Positions 34,261 through 47,801 of a DNA stretch of 64,000 nucleotides are shown one piece after another. Position numbers and translations under genes: made by a program. Under the pieces are notes generated by a model. It was not told the origin of the DNA and did no database searches. It worked only from the letters and a program-made list of their open reading frames with translations. The number at the start of each line of letters is the position of its first letter. The stretch's first letter is position 1. The DNA is from Sipunculus nudus (taxonomy: Eukaryota; Annelida; Sipuncula; Golfingiida; Sipunculidae), in NCBI GenBank assembly GCA_026874595.1, contig CM049309.1, positions 43,229,079 through 43,293,078 on the forward strand, read 5' to 3'.

Positions 34261-37200
34261 TCCCCCCTCCCCTTACCTCGGCCGGCTCAGGACTCGTGTA
34301 GCCCTTTTTCCGCTGAGTCTGATAAGACCCATACATTTTATTGCAATGGCAGGCCCCTATGAAGGTTAAGTAAACCTATTACATATGGAGGATTTCATCC
34401 AGATCCCAGACTTTGTCCTGATTTGATTGGCTGGTACACATGTGACATCATGGACTGAATTTTATCAACAACTCATGATCTAGTAATGCATGTTGTTTTT
34501 ATTCTCTGCTGAAAATTTTGGACTGACAGAGGCAGAAATACTGTGCTTTTACCGAGATCTAGAATTTTTAGTCACAGGGGATTTCCCAGTGTGTGACGTC
34601 ACTGCCGAGTTGACAGTGCTCATAGATGTGCCAATTATTTTGAACAAATCACACAACCTCATGTTTTTAGTGGAAAAATAGATAGAAAATTTTTTTTTCC
34701 TCCAAGAATTGGGCTTATTTTTTGTAAAATCTATATTAATATTTTTTTCATAGGCAATTATGTTATATTATAATATAATGAGAATTGGAATACGTTTGCT
34801 TGACCTCAAGTATGAGTGCACTTGCGCATTATGCCTGGATCTTGTGTTTGCTGATTTACCGTCAGAATCGTTATCTCACAATATTTAAAGGTCATGCACC
34901 AATAAAACGTCACCGTGTATAAACGACAAAGCCTGTATAGGCCTGCTTGTGAATGGAGGAACAGCCATACTTGCATGAAATTGGATCCTGTGCTCTGAAT
35001 TGTGTTAATATAAATTACCCGTCATACTGCGACTAAACAATTAGTGTAAAAAGATAACGGCTATACACCATGTTACCGTATATACCATACTGAGCTAATA
35101 ACCTATAGTGGGCTGATCATTTCTAACTGATGCCAAGGTTTACTTGTTGGTATCAAATTTAAAATTAGGGTCTAGCATACTAGGGGGCGCATTGGGTTTG
35201 ATGAACTTGAACCATCTCTGATGACTGAAATGAAAGGGTTTAACGGTTCAAATCCTATGCATTGATGGCCCGGTTTAAAAATGTTTGTCATACTTGCTTC
35301 CAAACAATAGACCGGTTGGACAGTGATCCGCCAACGGCCACTGGGGGTGCTGATGCCTTAAGTAAAGTGAAACATGAAAAAATGGGATCAATCGTCCAAA
35401 TGGTGGTACAAATATCAAATTTTGTATATATGTTATATATCTTAAAAACCTCCTAATTAATAAAATATTCTGTTACCAATCCGAAATTCCCAACACTTTG
35501 GTACATTAAAGTAATTTCATGCCTAAATAGGGGTGCGATTATAAAAAAAGTAACTCCATTAAAATTAGATGAATATGATTGTAAACATGTATAAATGTTT
35601 GGATAATTTAGGGAAGTCATTTGATCCTGAATACTTTTTTTGTTGATGTCAAATGTTAAAACGTGTCATAAACACATGTTAATGTAAGTGTTTACAGGTT
35701 TGTAGGGATAAAATAAGTATAAATACGATTGCAGCTCTTCACGTTAGAGAATCCACTATAATTTAGTATCATCAAAAAACAAGCTGAAATAGTTTAATCA
35801 ACAAACAATGCATTAGTTTACGGCCCCCCCCCCCCCCCCCCAAAAAAAATAAAAGGTATGGTTCTCAGGCACCGCCCGCATCAGTTTTAAACCCCCGCAT
35901 CAAAAAATTTTATTTTGATTTTCAATAGAAACTCACCAATTTCGAGCAGTAGCGGCTCAGACATTTCTTTCAAGAAGAAACAAGTGACCCATGGGTCATG
36001 ACGCTCAGCTGACTGGGAAGAGATTCGCAAAGGAAATTTTATCATCAGAATGGTAGTATATACCCATTCAACTGAAGCATCAAACAGATTAACCAACAGG
36101 CCAAGATTTAGTCTGTATTTATATATCTCAAAAATAGAGAAAAATGTGTAAACTTTTAAAACTAGAATACGGGTAACCGACAAGTGACTACGTGTATCTG
36201 CCAAAATCGGATAGTGAGGCATGGATTGAGTGGCAAGGGGAAATAGAGTGAGGTATGTTGCATATTAGCATGGATGTCTGCAGCCTAAATGTGTATGTAG
36301 GTTGTGCCACCTACCACAAATCCGGAAAGCTGTCCAAGTTGTATACACCTGCAAAATTTTAGGCAGAAAAGTCAAACCACTACATGTATATGAGCGATTT
36401 TTGCCCATGGCAGACAAACAGACAAACACTGTGCAAAAATCTTTGCAGGTAACCCCTCCAGTTTTGTGTATGATAAAGACCTATGTGAGATCTAAACACA
36501 TGCACAATTTTGGCCCAATCGGTCAAATGGTTCCTGAGATATGAGCTTGGATGTGTCCAGCGTTAACTAGAATGTAGGTGGCGCCACCTGTCATAAAATC
36601 AAGAAAGCTGTCCACGATGTATAAACCTGCAAAATTTTAGGCAGTTATGTCGAACCACTACAGAGAAATGAGTAATTTTAGGCCACGGCAGACTAACAGA
36701 CAGACACTGTGCAAACATTGTTACAGGTGGCACCACCATTTTTTGTGTATGTTACAGAGCTATCAAAGGGCTACATTTGTATAAATTTTATTTCCTGATC
36801 GGTCAAACGGTTCCCGAGATATAAGCTTGGATGTCATCAGTGTGAACTTGAATTTAGGTGGCGCCACCTGTCATAAAATCAAGAAAGCTATCCTGGATGT
36901 ATTCACATGACGAATTTCAGGTGAATTAGTCAATTCACTGCAGAGATATGAGTGATTTTAACCCAAGGCAGATGAACAGATGGACACTGTGCAAACATGG
37001 TTACAGGTGGCGCCACCATTTTTTGTGTATGTTATAAAGCAATCCAAGGGCTGCATTTGTATCAATTTTATTTCCTGATCGGTCAAACGGTTCCCGAGAT
37101 ATGAGGGTTTATGAGTGGAAACAGACCCACAAATGGACACTGGATAGAGAGGAAAGATCAGAGGTCAATGCAAATTGGTTAGGCACCAGTTCACATGTGA

Positions 37201-37309
37201 CCCGATAATAGGTGTAAGTTTGGGAAAAATAGGTCCATTAGTCTCCGAGGAGCTCTCTGGAAACGAACGCCCCTGCGGCGGAGGAACTTGGTCAAAAATA
37301 TAGTATCCG

Positions 37310-40300
37310 CAAAACTTCGTTTTGGTGGATACAAAAATACAGGTGGCTCCACCAGTCTGAAGAAACTAATAAAAACACTTAATGGTCAATATCCATGCAA
37401 AAAATCATGGTGATCTCTGCATTAGTTGTTCAGATACTTCAGTTTTTGTATTAAATTGTCCATTATTCTGAGGGATACTTCGGAGTCCCATAGCTTGAAG
37501 GATATGGGTAACAGAGACCTAATTTCAAGTTTCCACAGGCACCTTTCATGGGCCTCCTTGCATGACAAGAATGAAGATTCTAGGTCCAGTTGTTGCGATT
37601 TGTACCCTGTTGACAGATAACCACATTTTTAAAGGTCTCAAAAAAAAGAAAAAAATTCGTAAAAATTTGAAAAAAAAATAGAGGTGGCACACCCAGTCTG
37701 CAGAAACTGATGGAACAGCTCATGATCAATATGTATGCCGAAAATCATGACCATCAATGTTGTAGTTATTGAAATACTGCAGTTTTTGTATCAAATTTTC
37801 CATTATTCTGGGGGGGGGGGGTATTTTGGACCCATACAGCTTAAAGAATATGGGTAACAGAGACCTAATTTCAAGTTTCCATGGAGACTTTTCATGGGTC
37901 TCCCTGTGTGTCAAGAATGAAGATTCTTGGTCCAGTTTTTATGATTTGTGCCCTGTTAACAGATGTTCATATCTTTAAAGGTCTCAAAAATACAGAAAAA
38001 TTTCGTAAAAAAAAAACGAACAAATACAGGTGGTGCCACCAGTCTGCAGAAACTTATGAAACACTCCATGATCAATATCCATGCAAACAATTATGGTTAT
38101 CTCTGCATTAGTTGTTCAGTTACTTTAGCTTTTGTATCAAATTTTCCATTATTCTGAGCTGTACTTTGGAGTGCCATAGCTCAAAGGATATGGGTAACAG
38201 AGACCAAATTTCAGGTTTCCATGGAGACTTATCATGGGTCTCCCTGTGTGTCAAGAACGAAGATTCTAGGTCCAGTCGTTACGATTTGTACCCTGTTGAC
38301 AGATAACTACATCCTTAAAGGTCTCAAAAATGGAGAAAACAATTCGTGAACATTGAAAAATACAGGTGGCGCCACCAGTCTGCACAAACTGATGAAACAT
38401 CTCATGATCAATATGTATGTCGAAAATCATGACCATCAGTGATGTAGTTAATGAGATATTGAAGTTTTTGTATGAAATTTTTGACTATTCTGGGGGGTAA
38501 TTTTGGGCCCCATAGCTCAAAGGATATGGGTAACAGAGACCTAATTTCTGGTTTCCATGGAGACTTTTCATAGGTCTCTCAGTGTGTCGAAAATGAAGAT
38601 TCTAGGTCCAGTCGTTACGATTTGTGCCACGCTTACAGATGACAGCATCCTCAAAGGTCTCAAAAATAGAGGAAAAAATCTTAAAAAATCAAACAGTACA
38701 GGTGGCGCCACCAGTCTGCAGGAACTGATCGAACATCTCATGATCAATATGTATGCCAAAAATGAAGACCATCAGTGATGTAGTTATTGAGATATTGAAG
38801 TTTTTGTATGAAATTTTTTACTATTCTGGGGGGTACTTTGGGGCCCCATAGCTTGAAGGATATGGGTAACAGAGACCTAATTTCTGGTTTCCATGGAGAC
38901 TTTTCATAGGTCTCTCAGTGTGTCGAAAATGAAGATTCTAGGTCCAGTCATTACGATTTGTGCCACGCTAACAGATGACAGCATCCTCAAAGGTCTCAAA
39001 AATAGAGGAAAAAATCGTAAAAAATCAAACAGTACAGGTGGCGCCACCAGTCTGCAGGAACTGATCTAACATCTCATGATCAATATGTATGCCAAAAATG
39101 AAGACCATCAGTGATGTAGTTATTGAGATATTGAAGTTTTTGTATGAAATTTTTTACTATTCTGGGTGGTATTTTGGGGCCCCATAGCTCAAAGGATATG
39201 GGTAACAGAGACCTAATTTCTGGTTTCCATGGAGACTTATCATGGGTCTCCCTGTGTGTCAAGAACAAAGATTCTAGGTCCAGTCGTTACGATTTGTACC
39301 CTGTTGACATATAACTACATCCTTAAAGGTCTCAAAAATTGAGAAAACAATTCGTGAACATTGAAAAATACAGGTGGCGCCACCAGTCTGCACAAACTGA
39401 TGAAACATCTCATGATCAATATGTATGTCGAAAATCATGACCATCAGTGATGTAGTTAATGAGATATTGAAGTTTTTGTATGAAATTTTTGACTATTCTG
39501 GGGGGTAATTTTGGGCCCCATAGCTCGAAGGATATGGGTAACAGAGACCTAATTTCTGGTTTCCATGGAGACTTTTCATAGGTCTCTCAGTGTGTCGAAA
39601 ATGAAGATTCTAGGTCCAGTCGTTATGATTTGTGCCACGCTTACAGATGACAGCATCCTCAAAGGTCTCAAAAATAGAGGAAAAAATCGTAAAAAATCAA
39701 ACAGTACAGGTGGCGCCACCAGTCTGCAGGAACTGATCGAACATCTCATGATCAATATGTATGCCAAAAATGAAGACCATCAGTGATGTAGTTATTGAGA
39801 TATTGAAGTTTTTGTATGAAATTTTTTACTATTCTGGGGGGTACTTTGGGGCCCCATAGCTTGAAGGATATGGGTAACAGAGACCTAATTTCTGGTTTCC
39901 ATGGAGACTTTTCATAGGTCTCTCAGTGTGTCAAGAATTAAGATTCTAAGTCCAGTCTTTATGATTTGTGCCTGGATAACAGATGTTCACATTTTTAAAG
40001 GTCTCAAAAATAGAGAAAAAAATTCGTAAAAAATCGAAAAATACAGGTGGCGCCACCAGTCTGCAGGAATTGATGTAACATCTCATGATCAATATGTATG
40101 CCAAAAATCATGACCATCAGTCAAGTAGTTAATGAGATATTGAAGTTTTTGTATGAAATTTTTGACTTTTCTGGGGGGTACTTTGGGGCCACATAGCTCG
40201 AAGGATATGGGTAACAGAGACCTAATTTCTGGTTTCAAAGGAGATTTTTTATGGACCTCTCAGAATCCCAAGTTACAAGGTTCTAGGTCCAGCGGTTACG

Positions 40301-40312
40301 ATTTGTGCCTGG
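37310..40312 (+). repeat. 336-bp tandem array, nine units
   Basis: The GGTGG(C/T)(G/T/A)CCACC-type landmark lies at 37342, 37683, 38029, 38365, 38701, 39037, 39373, 39709 and 40046, so the inner spacing is exactly 336 bp. The units at 38365-39036 and 39373-40045 form near-identical copies 1008 bp apart, a three-unit higher-order duplication. Each unit also has GGATATGGGTAACAGAGACC and TTCTAGGTCCAGTCGTTACG. Confidence 0.93.
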
Positions 40313-40315
40313 TTA

Positions 40316-40365
40316 ACGGACGGACAGACGGACAGACGGACAGACGGACAGACGGACGACGGACA
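40316..40365 (+). repeat. (GACGGACA)n microsatellite at element end
   Basis: Five to six octamer units. The complementary GTCCGTCC occurs at the other family ends (990, 30835). Confidence 0.9.
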
Positions 40366-41837
40366 AAGAGTGATCGCTATAGCTCAGATGACTTTCAGTC
40401 AGCTGAGCTAAAAATCATACAATTTCCTTTGTTTTGTAGTGTTGTTACTTGTTTAGCAAAATTGATCCATTATTTTAATGCTTTTACCTTTTCATTTGAC
40501 ATTTTATCGAAACATACAAAAAAAAATAAAAATTAAAAAACCCGCTCACCCGCATTGATTTCTGAAAAAAAAGTGCCTGAGAACCATACCTTTTTTTTAT
40601 TTTGGCCAAATAGTATTTTAATTAGGCCACCGAGAATTGATATTACCCAACTTTATTCCGAGAGGCTTTCATTGACCCTTGTATTAAAATATATAAAAAT
40701 GTTTCTTTGACTTGGAATATATTGTATTTTATCACATATTTTGAAATGTATAGTTTATATCTTCCAAACATAAAAAGGACCTTCATGTACAATTTAATTA
40801 GACGTCAGAGACGGACGGTAGAGAAAGACTTAGAATTATGCTTACTTTGACGATTTTTTATTTTAACAATATTTTTAAATTTTATATTTTTAGTCATCCC
40901 TACTTTTATTTTTGGTGTGTGGGAACTCAAATATTTGTGAAGCCATCCAATATATTCAAAAGTACTATTGATAGTTACAAAATTGCCCGTATTTGAGTGA
41001 AATGAGTTTTAATGACTTGTAGATCTTGCGAAATGTAGTATTTTACGTCTTCACAACCGAAGACACTTTATAAAATACATATCTGAAATATTTGATCACA
41101 CTGATTGAATGTTATACCGTCTGTTCATTCATACATTTAATCATACCATCACATATATATGAAAGTATGACATGCAAATTTAATTGAAACTGGATTTGCA
41201 AAACAATGTTATGAATAAAAACAACAGAACAATTATGTGATTTAAATTAACAGTTGTATAATGTAGGTCTTCCAAATGTATAATGAACTGAACTTAATGC
41301 ATTTTAATTCATGTTTCATTTTATGAAATTCAAGATAAAACAATCAAACATAAGTCAAAACTGTTTTGTTCAGATCCAACTAAATCCAAGGTGTGACTTC
41401 TAAGGATGGTATTTCGGTATCTCTAAGATACCCCAAGCCCCATCCCCCGGTAGGATTGTAGATTCAGAACTATGGTATGGGTATTTCATAGGATTCAGAT
41501 TTATATATGAACAGGGTGATACAAAGACAGTCGAGAATATAGGCTGGAAGAATTCACTGTTCTCGAGTCATTTTAGCATTTTAAAGCAAAAGAGAATATA
41601 AGTAAAAAGGTATGAAAGACGAATCATATTTCAACAGAACAGTCAGCAATCCGACAAAAAGTACAAGCATTCATTGATATGAATCTCTTCAGGTTTTCAC
41701 ATCTATTACTTCCCACACAACATGCATCTCGGCATCACATTCCCTTTGCATTATTTGAAAAAAAAAAATGACCCAGAACAGCCCAACTTCTTTTTATATA
41801 CTTGATACGCCCATGAGGTACTCTACCAGTGACAACG

Positions 41838-42490
41838 ATGGGTAGTCGACAAGCGACAACGTGTATCCGCCGACATCAGAGTGGGATGGGTGAAGTGAGA
41901 CATGGATTGAGTGGGAAGGGTAAATAGAGTGAGATGTGTTGCATATTAGCATGTATACATGATTGTTGGTGGCGCCACCTAATATCTGAAAGAGATAGCT
42001 ATCAAAGATGTATGCATATACAAATTTCCAGGTGGATAAGTCAAACTACTGCTGAGATATGAGTGATTTTTACCCTAGGCAGATGAACAGATGGACACCA
42101 TGCGATGCTAAATTTGTATGAGCTGTTGAGCTGTGTATATGATCTATACTCATGAAAAGTTTCAGGCCGATACGTCATACCAGTCCTGAGATATTAGCAT
42201 GGATCTCTGCAGCTTAAATGTGTATATAGGTGGTGCTACCTGCCACAAAAGCCAGAAAGCTATCTAGGATGTATAATTATTTTGCGTATGATAAAGAGCT
42301 ATCTGAAATCTATACACATGCAAAATTTCAGGAGGATACGTCATACCAGTCCTGAAATATTATCATGGAGCCCTGCAGTGTAAACATAAATGTAGGTGGC
42401 GCCACCTGCCATAAAATCCAGAAAGCTATCCAGGATGTCCAAAATTTCAGGAGGATAAGTCCAACCACTCGAGAGATATGAGGGAAGGGG
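41838..42490 (+). repeat. Fragment of the nested-element family
   Basis: CGACAAG(C/T)GAC(A/T)ACGTGTATC...GGATTGAGTGG...TTGCATATTAGCATG matches 36178-36270, followed by two GGTGGCGCCACCT units (near 41970 and 42394). Confidence 0.7.
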
Positions 42491-42719
42491 GTGAATACTG
42501 GGTTCGCGGTTGGTGGGTATTGTGAAAACTAAGTTATTTAATTGCGCATTTAATTTTTTTTGTAAATTTAAAATATAAATATACACACATGCACATATAT
42601 ATAAAATATGAAAGTTTCTGTTCCTCAGAATCTCTTCTCGTAATTGTCAAAATTTAGAGGGGTTCAATATTTAATATCTATATTTCTTCTAACTTAGGAT
42701 ATAAACTTTCAATCTTTTT

Positions 42720-44960
42720 TTTTTATTATTATTATTATTACAGAGCAGACAATTTACAGAATTCTGAACATAAAACAAGTTTACAAATACACATACACAT
42801 CCAATAACATCACGTGACCATACCAAGATTTTACATTTAAACTCTCATCTTATCTGAAAAGTATTAATATTTATTTACTAATTTTTCTTAATTATCTAAA
42901 AACTCTACAAATTGTGCCCTTTACTTTTTATGCTCTTTCAAATTTTCCTCTATTTTTAGAAACAATCTCCGGTAACTGGTAATTCCTCTTTGCATCCTCA
43001 CACATTAATGTACCCTTTTATTAACAATAATATCGATTTTTTATGTTACTGAAGCATCATTGAATATAACATTGCTCAGTGATAACGGTCCTTTTTTACA
43101 TCCTTTCTCCAAACACCACTTTATTATCTCCTTACATAATTTGTCAACTCGTGTGCATTCCCACATGATATGATATATTGTCTCTTTTTCTGTCTTACAA
43201 AATGTACAATTTTCATTAGATTTTCCTCTTGTACATTGTGTCTTATATGTATCTGTTTGTCTTCCTCATATTCCTCAGTATTTGTAAGGATATACCTTTA
43301 TATTCTTCCGCTTGTACATCGTGTCTTAAACACAGTAGTTTAATACTCATTAAAATGGCACGTACAATTCTGTGATATGTTAGATAATCAATACCCACCG
43401 TTCACTTCAAGGTGTGAAATATCAAAACATCAAACGTATCTGAACCTTCCGTGATCAGATCTTTAGCTTATCTAATACACCGAATATACATCAAATTGAT
43501 AAGAACACTATCTCTACTAATATTTATACAGGGTTTAAACCAAATATTTTGTTCCTGTTTTTCACTATAGTTTAAGCTATCCCAACTTTGTAACACATAG
43601 TCCAGAAGATATTGCCAACCCTCATTACTATGTGAATATGTTCCCTTTTAATATAACATCTAAATATATATTCAACATTTACCTTTAATAATTCCTGAAC
43701 AAGTTGTCTCCATTTATCATTTCTTTCTTATACAAATAAAACTGCTCGGGACCATTATTCCAGATAAATCTGTATCATATCTTGTTCAATTCTTTTATAT
43801 AACTTTCGCGTGGACTTGGAATAACGGACATTAAATGAGCAAACTGTGATATAATATCCGATTTCAAAACAATTATATCCTCCCTTCTGAGGTCATATTT
43901 CTACTCGTCCATTTCATTATGGCCTCCTTTAGCATTATAGATTCATAACTAATTTTTATTTTCTCTTCTATATTTTCAAAAAGTTTTATTCCTAGCAGTT
44001 TAAATGGACCATTTATTATTTTCAATCCTTATTCTTGAATCCCCCCCCCCTTTCATATATGTTGATATTTACAGACATGACTCCTGTTTTTTTTCATTAT
44101 ATATCCTGAGGCATGAACAATTTTGAAAATCATAAAATATATCTTAAGCAGACTTGACGGATTCCAAAATCAAGGTAGTGTCGTCGGCTTATTGCACATA
44201 TTTAATATCCATTTCTGCTCATTTGTAACCTCTAATATTACTTGAATCTCTTATTCTTTTGTGCTAAAGTTTCTGCACACAAGGTAAACAAGTACGTGGA
44301 TAAGGGACATCCCCAGCGAATACCTCTGGATATTTTTAAAAATCTGAGAAATTTCCCCGATTTACACACGAGAAGTTTTATCTTTATACATAATTTTAAT
44401 CCATTTTAAAATTTTTGACCAATATAATAAGATTCTATCGACTCCCATATGAACCAATGTTTAAAAAAAATCACATGCCTTCTCAGATATACTGAAACGA
44501 AAAAAGCTTTACCTCTTTTTTCTTTAATAAATCTAGTATTATTATTAATTTATTTATTCCTTCCCTTATGAATCTATTCGGCACAAACTAAGTTCGATCA
44601 CTGTCAATTATATTGGAGAGGTATCTTTTCAAATTATTTGCTATTATTTTTGCAATAATTTTGTAGTCTAGGTTAAGCAGCGATATAGGCCTCCAGTTAT
44701 TAACAAAGAGTTTATCCTTTCCAATTTTCGAAATTACCGTGATTATGCCTTGTCTTGTACACAAAGGCAGCCTCTCTATTTCCAGAGACTCTTTCATCAT
44801 TTTCAAATATATTTCTTTTTAGATGCGGCCAAAATTTCACATAAAACTCCGCTAAAAAAGACATATGTTCCAGGCGATTTATTTTTGTTAATCGATTTAA
44901 GAACTTTGTCAATTTCAATCGTTTGCAACATGTTGATGTCAATCGCGATAATTTTCATCT
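42720..44960 (-). mobile_element. Decayed L1-like LINE
   Basis: Minus-strand RT remnants. Near 44588-44740 is NNWRPISLLNLDYKIIAKII, the L1-type RT opening motif. Near 44176-44191 is the catalytic ADDT with the preceding Tyr mutated to a stop (TAA). Near 43150-43210 is a C-terminal zinc-knuckle-like NCTFCKTEKETIYHIMWEC (CxxC...H...C). It ends in (TAA)n at 42720-42745. Frameshifts and stops throughout, so this is an old dead copy. Confidence 0.8.
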
Positions 44961-44989
44961 ACGTTTAAAACTTGCAAAACATCACCTTT

Positions 44990-46100
44990 TAACTGTAATG
45001 CTATAGGTCTAAAAAAACGGTTTCTGTTAATAACACACAGGACTCAGCCAAAGGCGCTTGAATCTCTATTTATATCAGTTCAAACGAACCAATAATAAAA
45101 CGTTCATACCATGCAATATAAGTGATAGCATGGTTTGACATTTTTATTATTGGTTCGTTTGAACTGATTCTGTCGTAGTATTTTTAAGAACAATGGAGAT
45201 ATGAAGACTTTATTTTAAATAGGAATTCAAGCGCCTGTGACTCAGCAGAGCACAGATCGTGAGTTCTGGTACCGGAGCCGTGAGATTGTTCACTCTCGAT
45301 CCAAACATAGGCCTAGCGCTCTGCTGGCTAACGGGAAGGCCGTGCCTCACTCACATAGGAATTCGATTTATGATCAAATTGAAAGCCAAATTGAGATTAA
45401 CTTCAGATGTGAACTTGACCCTTGACCTTCTGACACCAAAGTCGACAGGGTTTTTCACATAGTTGAAGACTAAACATGTAGTCGTGACTGGTCTATACAA
45501 GTTGTATAAGAGAAGAATAAGATCAAGGTCAAGGTCACCAGTTTTCATACAGTTTTGAATCATTTTGTCTTTCAAAACTGTTATTTTGTTCACAAGAAAT
45601 CCTACAGATGATTAACTATATTTCGGCTGTTTTCATTCTCAGGAACTGATGAAATTATTCATGATCTCCATGATCATGATAAACTCACCGGGTTACAGAA
45701 CACTAGACGAAACCACAAATGAGAAACTGACACAATTGCTATCATTTAACAGTCTAAAAAATATGAAAAAAAATCTGAGGAACGTATACGACTAAAAACG
45801 AGAAAAAAACACACATAATCATGAGAAAACAGAGTTTGCGCCACCAGCATTTAGCAGCTGATGAAACTGTCCATGCTCAATAAACAAATCGAGCATTATT
45901 GACAAACCTTTCATTCATTACTGAGGTACAGGAGATTCTTTACAATTTTTCTAAATCATAACTTCAGGTTTTCAAGGATATTCTTATGGACCTCCATGGA
46001 TGGACAGTAAAAAGTTTAATTCTAGGTCCAGCGGCGACGGACAAATCGTGATCGCTATATATGGCTCAGCAGGCATGACTGAAATCATCTGAGCTAAAAA
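44990..46100. repeat. Diverged repeat segments
   Basis: 45055-45165 contains ATTGGTTCGTTTGAACTGAT with its reverse complement nearby (foldback). 45390-45550 has GACCTTGACC-type cores as at 31 kb. 45820-46100 resembles a 336-bp unit and ends with CTATATATGGCTCAGC and ATCTGAGCTAAAAAA, the nested-element end. Confidence 0.5.
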
Positions 46101-46474
46101 ACCTAAAACTTAACGTATTAAAAATGAATGACATAAAGTTTTTACAACAGATTATATGAAAACGGTAACACATGAAAGTTGTATTTACTAAAAAGTTTTA
46201 CCGATTACAAGAGATAGCACTGATGAAAACATTGATCACATTAAGATGTATTCTAAATATTGACCAGACTGTGTTTTATCTTCTACAAGGCAGAACCTCT
46301 GAAAAATATCTTCCTTTCAAACGGTTTAAATTTTTGTTTTTTAATTCACATATTTATAAAGTATACATCATTTTCAACCAGGTAATGTGTTCTTTCCAAT
46401 ACGGTATTTATTTGGATGAAAAGTGTGCCTGTTTTAAGTACCTAGTAAGAGCAAGCCACTTTTTGATGGGCAAA

Positions 46475-46795
46475 TAAAAACCGCCCGCATCAATTTTAAA
46501 CCTCCGCATCAATTTTTTTTGTTTTGATTTTTAATAGTTACTTACCAATTTTGAGCTCAAGCCGCTCGAATATTTGTTTCAAGAAGATAGAATAATACAA
46601 TTTTGATAAAATTCCTTTGTTTTGTAGTGCTTTTATTTGTTTTGAAAAAAAAATCTGTTATTATCATACCTTTCCTTGATCATATGAAATTTCTATCAAA
46701 ACATAAAAAAGGTTAAAAAAACAAAGCCCATCCGTATTGATTCCATAAAAAAAGTATACCTGAGAACCAAACCTTATTTTTTTTTGGCCTTATAT
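46475..46795 (+). mobile_element. Uninterrupted short copy of the 35.8-kb host element
   Basis: CCGCCCGCATCA(A/G)TTTTAAACC...TTTCAAGAAGA joins directly to ATACAATTTTGATAAAATTC, CTTTGTTTTGTAGTG and GTATACCTGAGAACCAAACC. The two halves flank the 4.4-kb insertion at 35980-40412. Confidence 0.7.
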
Positions 46796-46927
46796 ACTAT
46801 TATATAAAATATATTAAAACAAGAAATACGACAGAGAAAACTACTTTGATATTTTAATGATTATAAATATAGGAGTATTTGTCAGAGATGCTACCTTAAT
46901 CGTAATATCTGGAGAAATAATTCTACA

Positions 46928-47784
46928 TAGAGGTGCGGACAAAAAATACGGGACCCATTATCCCTGGACCCTGGATCGGATCGCTTTTCCTATTTTTTAA
47001 AAGTTTATGCAAATAGATTAGTTGACCAACTTTTTATGAACAAGGTGTAATTAACCTCTCAAAGAAAGACTCTTTAAACACTTAAGAAATATTCAAAGCA
47101 ATGCCAACTGCAATGGTATAATTATATACGTGTATTATTTTATATTGTTATTCTGTCATTAATGGTGAAAGATTAGTTTTTATAATTAACTAATGATTAC
47201 AGTGACATACTGAGCATTTGAACCATTGTACCCTGCTGGTTTGCACAATGCTGATGCTTTCCCTCTCTCACTGTGTATCAAAGTATAATAAGAACAATTT
47301 ATGTACACTTTCTATTTTCAAACCCCATTCATATCATTCCGTCAATGTTCAGCTAATGTCAGCCGGTAGCCTTCCCTGCCCAACAAATTCTTTGAATCAG
47401 CTCACCCCACCCTGCACACTTTGGTTTATATTCTTACAACCATGCCCAACATAGTCACACTAGATATTCCACTCTTTTCTTTGAAAAATAAATCCAGATC
47501 TCGCAATTTTGCGTGTAGATTATAATATTACATTAATTTCACGGTTTGCTGTGTATGTGATATTGAGTTTTGTTAAACATTTGAACAAATATATGAAATG
47601 AAAATATCATGTAGAATTAAAGCAGAATAAAAAGCTACAATTTTAATATATTTTTTCTGTTATATTTTAATACCTGGAACGGACCGCTTGGAACGGTCCA
47701 CCTACTGGACCGGACCGTCTACAGCTGGACCGGACTATAGGACCGGACCGCTTATGTGATGGACCGGTCCGTTCCGCACTTCTA
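46928..47784. mobile_element. hAT-like inverted-repeat element beside the stop of gene C
   Basis: Ends TAGAGGTGCGGA and TCCGCACTTCTA are inverted repeats with one mismatch. The flanking octamers ATTCTACA and ACTATACA agree at six of eight positions, a worn 8-bp duplication. The right half is packed with GGACCGGACCG. Non-coding. Because it ends 17 bp past the stop codon of gene C, it probably forms part of that gene's 3' UTR. Confidence 0.55.
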
Positions 47785-47801
47785 ACTATACATTTTTGTA
47801 T

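Larger units (their letters stand above)
35980..40412 (+). mobile_element. Nested 4.4-kb tandem-repeat transposon
   Basis: Starts near AAGTGACCCATGGGTCATGA and CGCTCAGCTGACT (36003-36014), and ends AGTCAGCTGAGC (40397-40408), a 12-bp perfect inverted repeat. Inside are ~280-bp units (36550-37100) with GGTGGCGCCACC, nine ~336-bp units, then a GACGGACA microsatellite and CGCTATAGCTCAGATGACTT. Non-coding; any movement would depend on an enzyme supplied elsewhere. Confidence 0.65.
35822..40607. mobile_element. TIR element interrupted by a nested 4.4-kb element
   Basis: The 18-bp sequence GGTATGGTTCTCAGGCAC (35855-35872) and its perfect reverse complement (40573-40590) form terminal inverted repeats. 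A-rich stretches and GGCC lie outside both. A shorter related copy at 46475-46795 joins the two host halves directly and shows the nested segment is an insertion. No transposase visible. Confidence 0.7.

Noticed and set aside
38557-39786. Pair of nearly identical 73-residue frames
   Set aside because: They fall in the 336-bp satellite units 1008 bp apart; the similarity reflects DNA duplication, and other units lack the frame.
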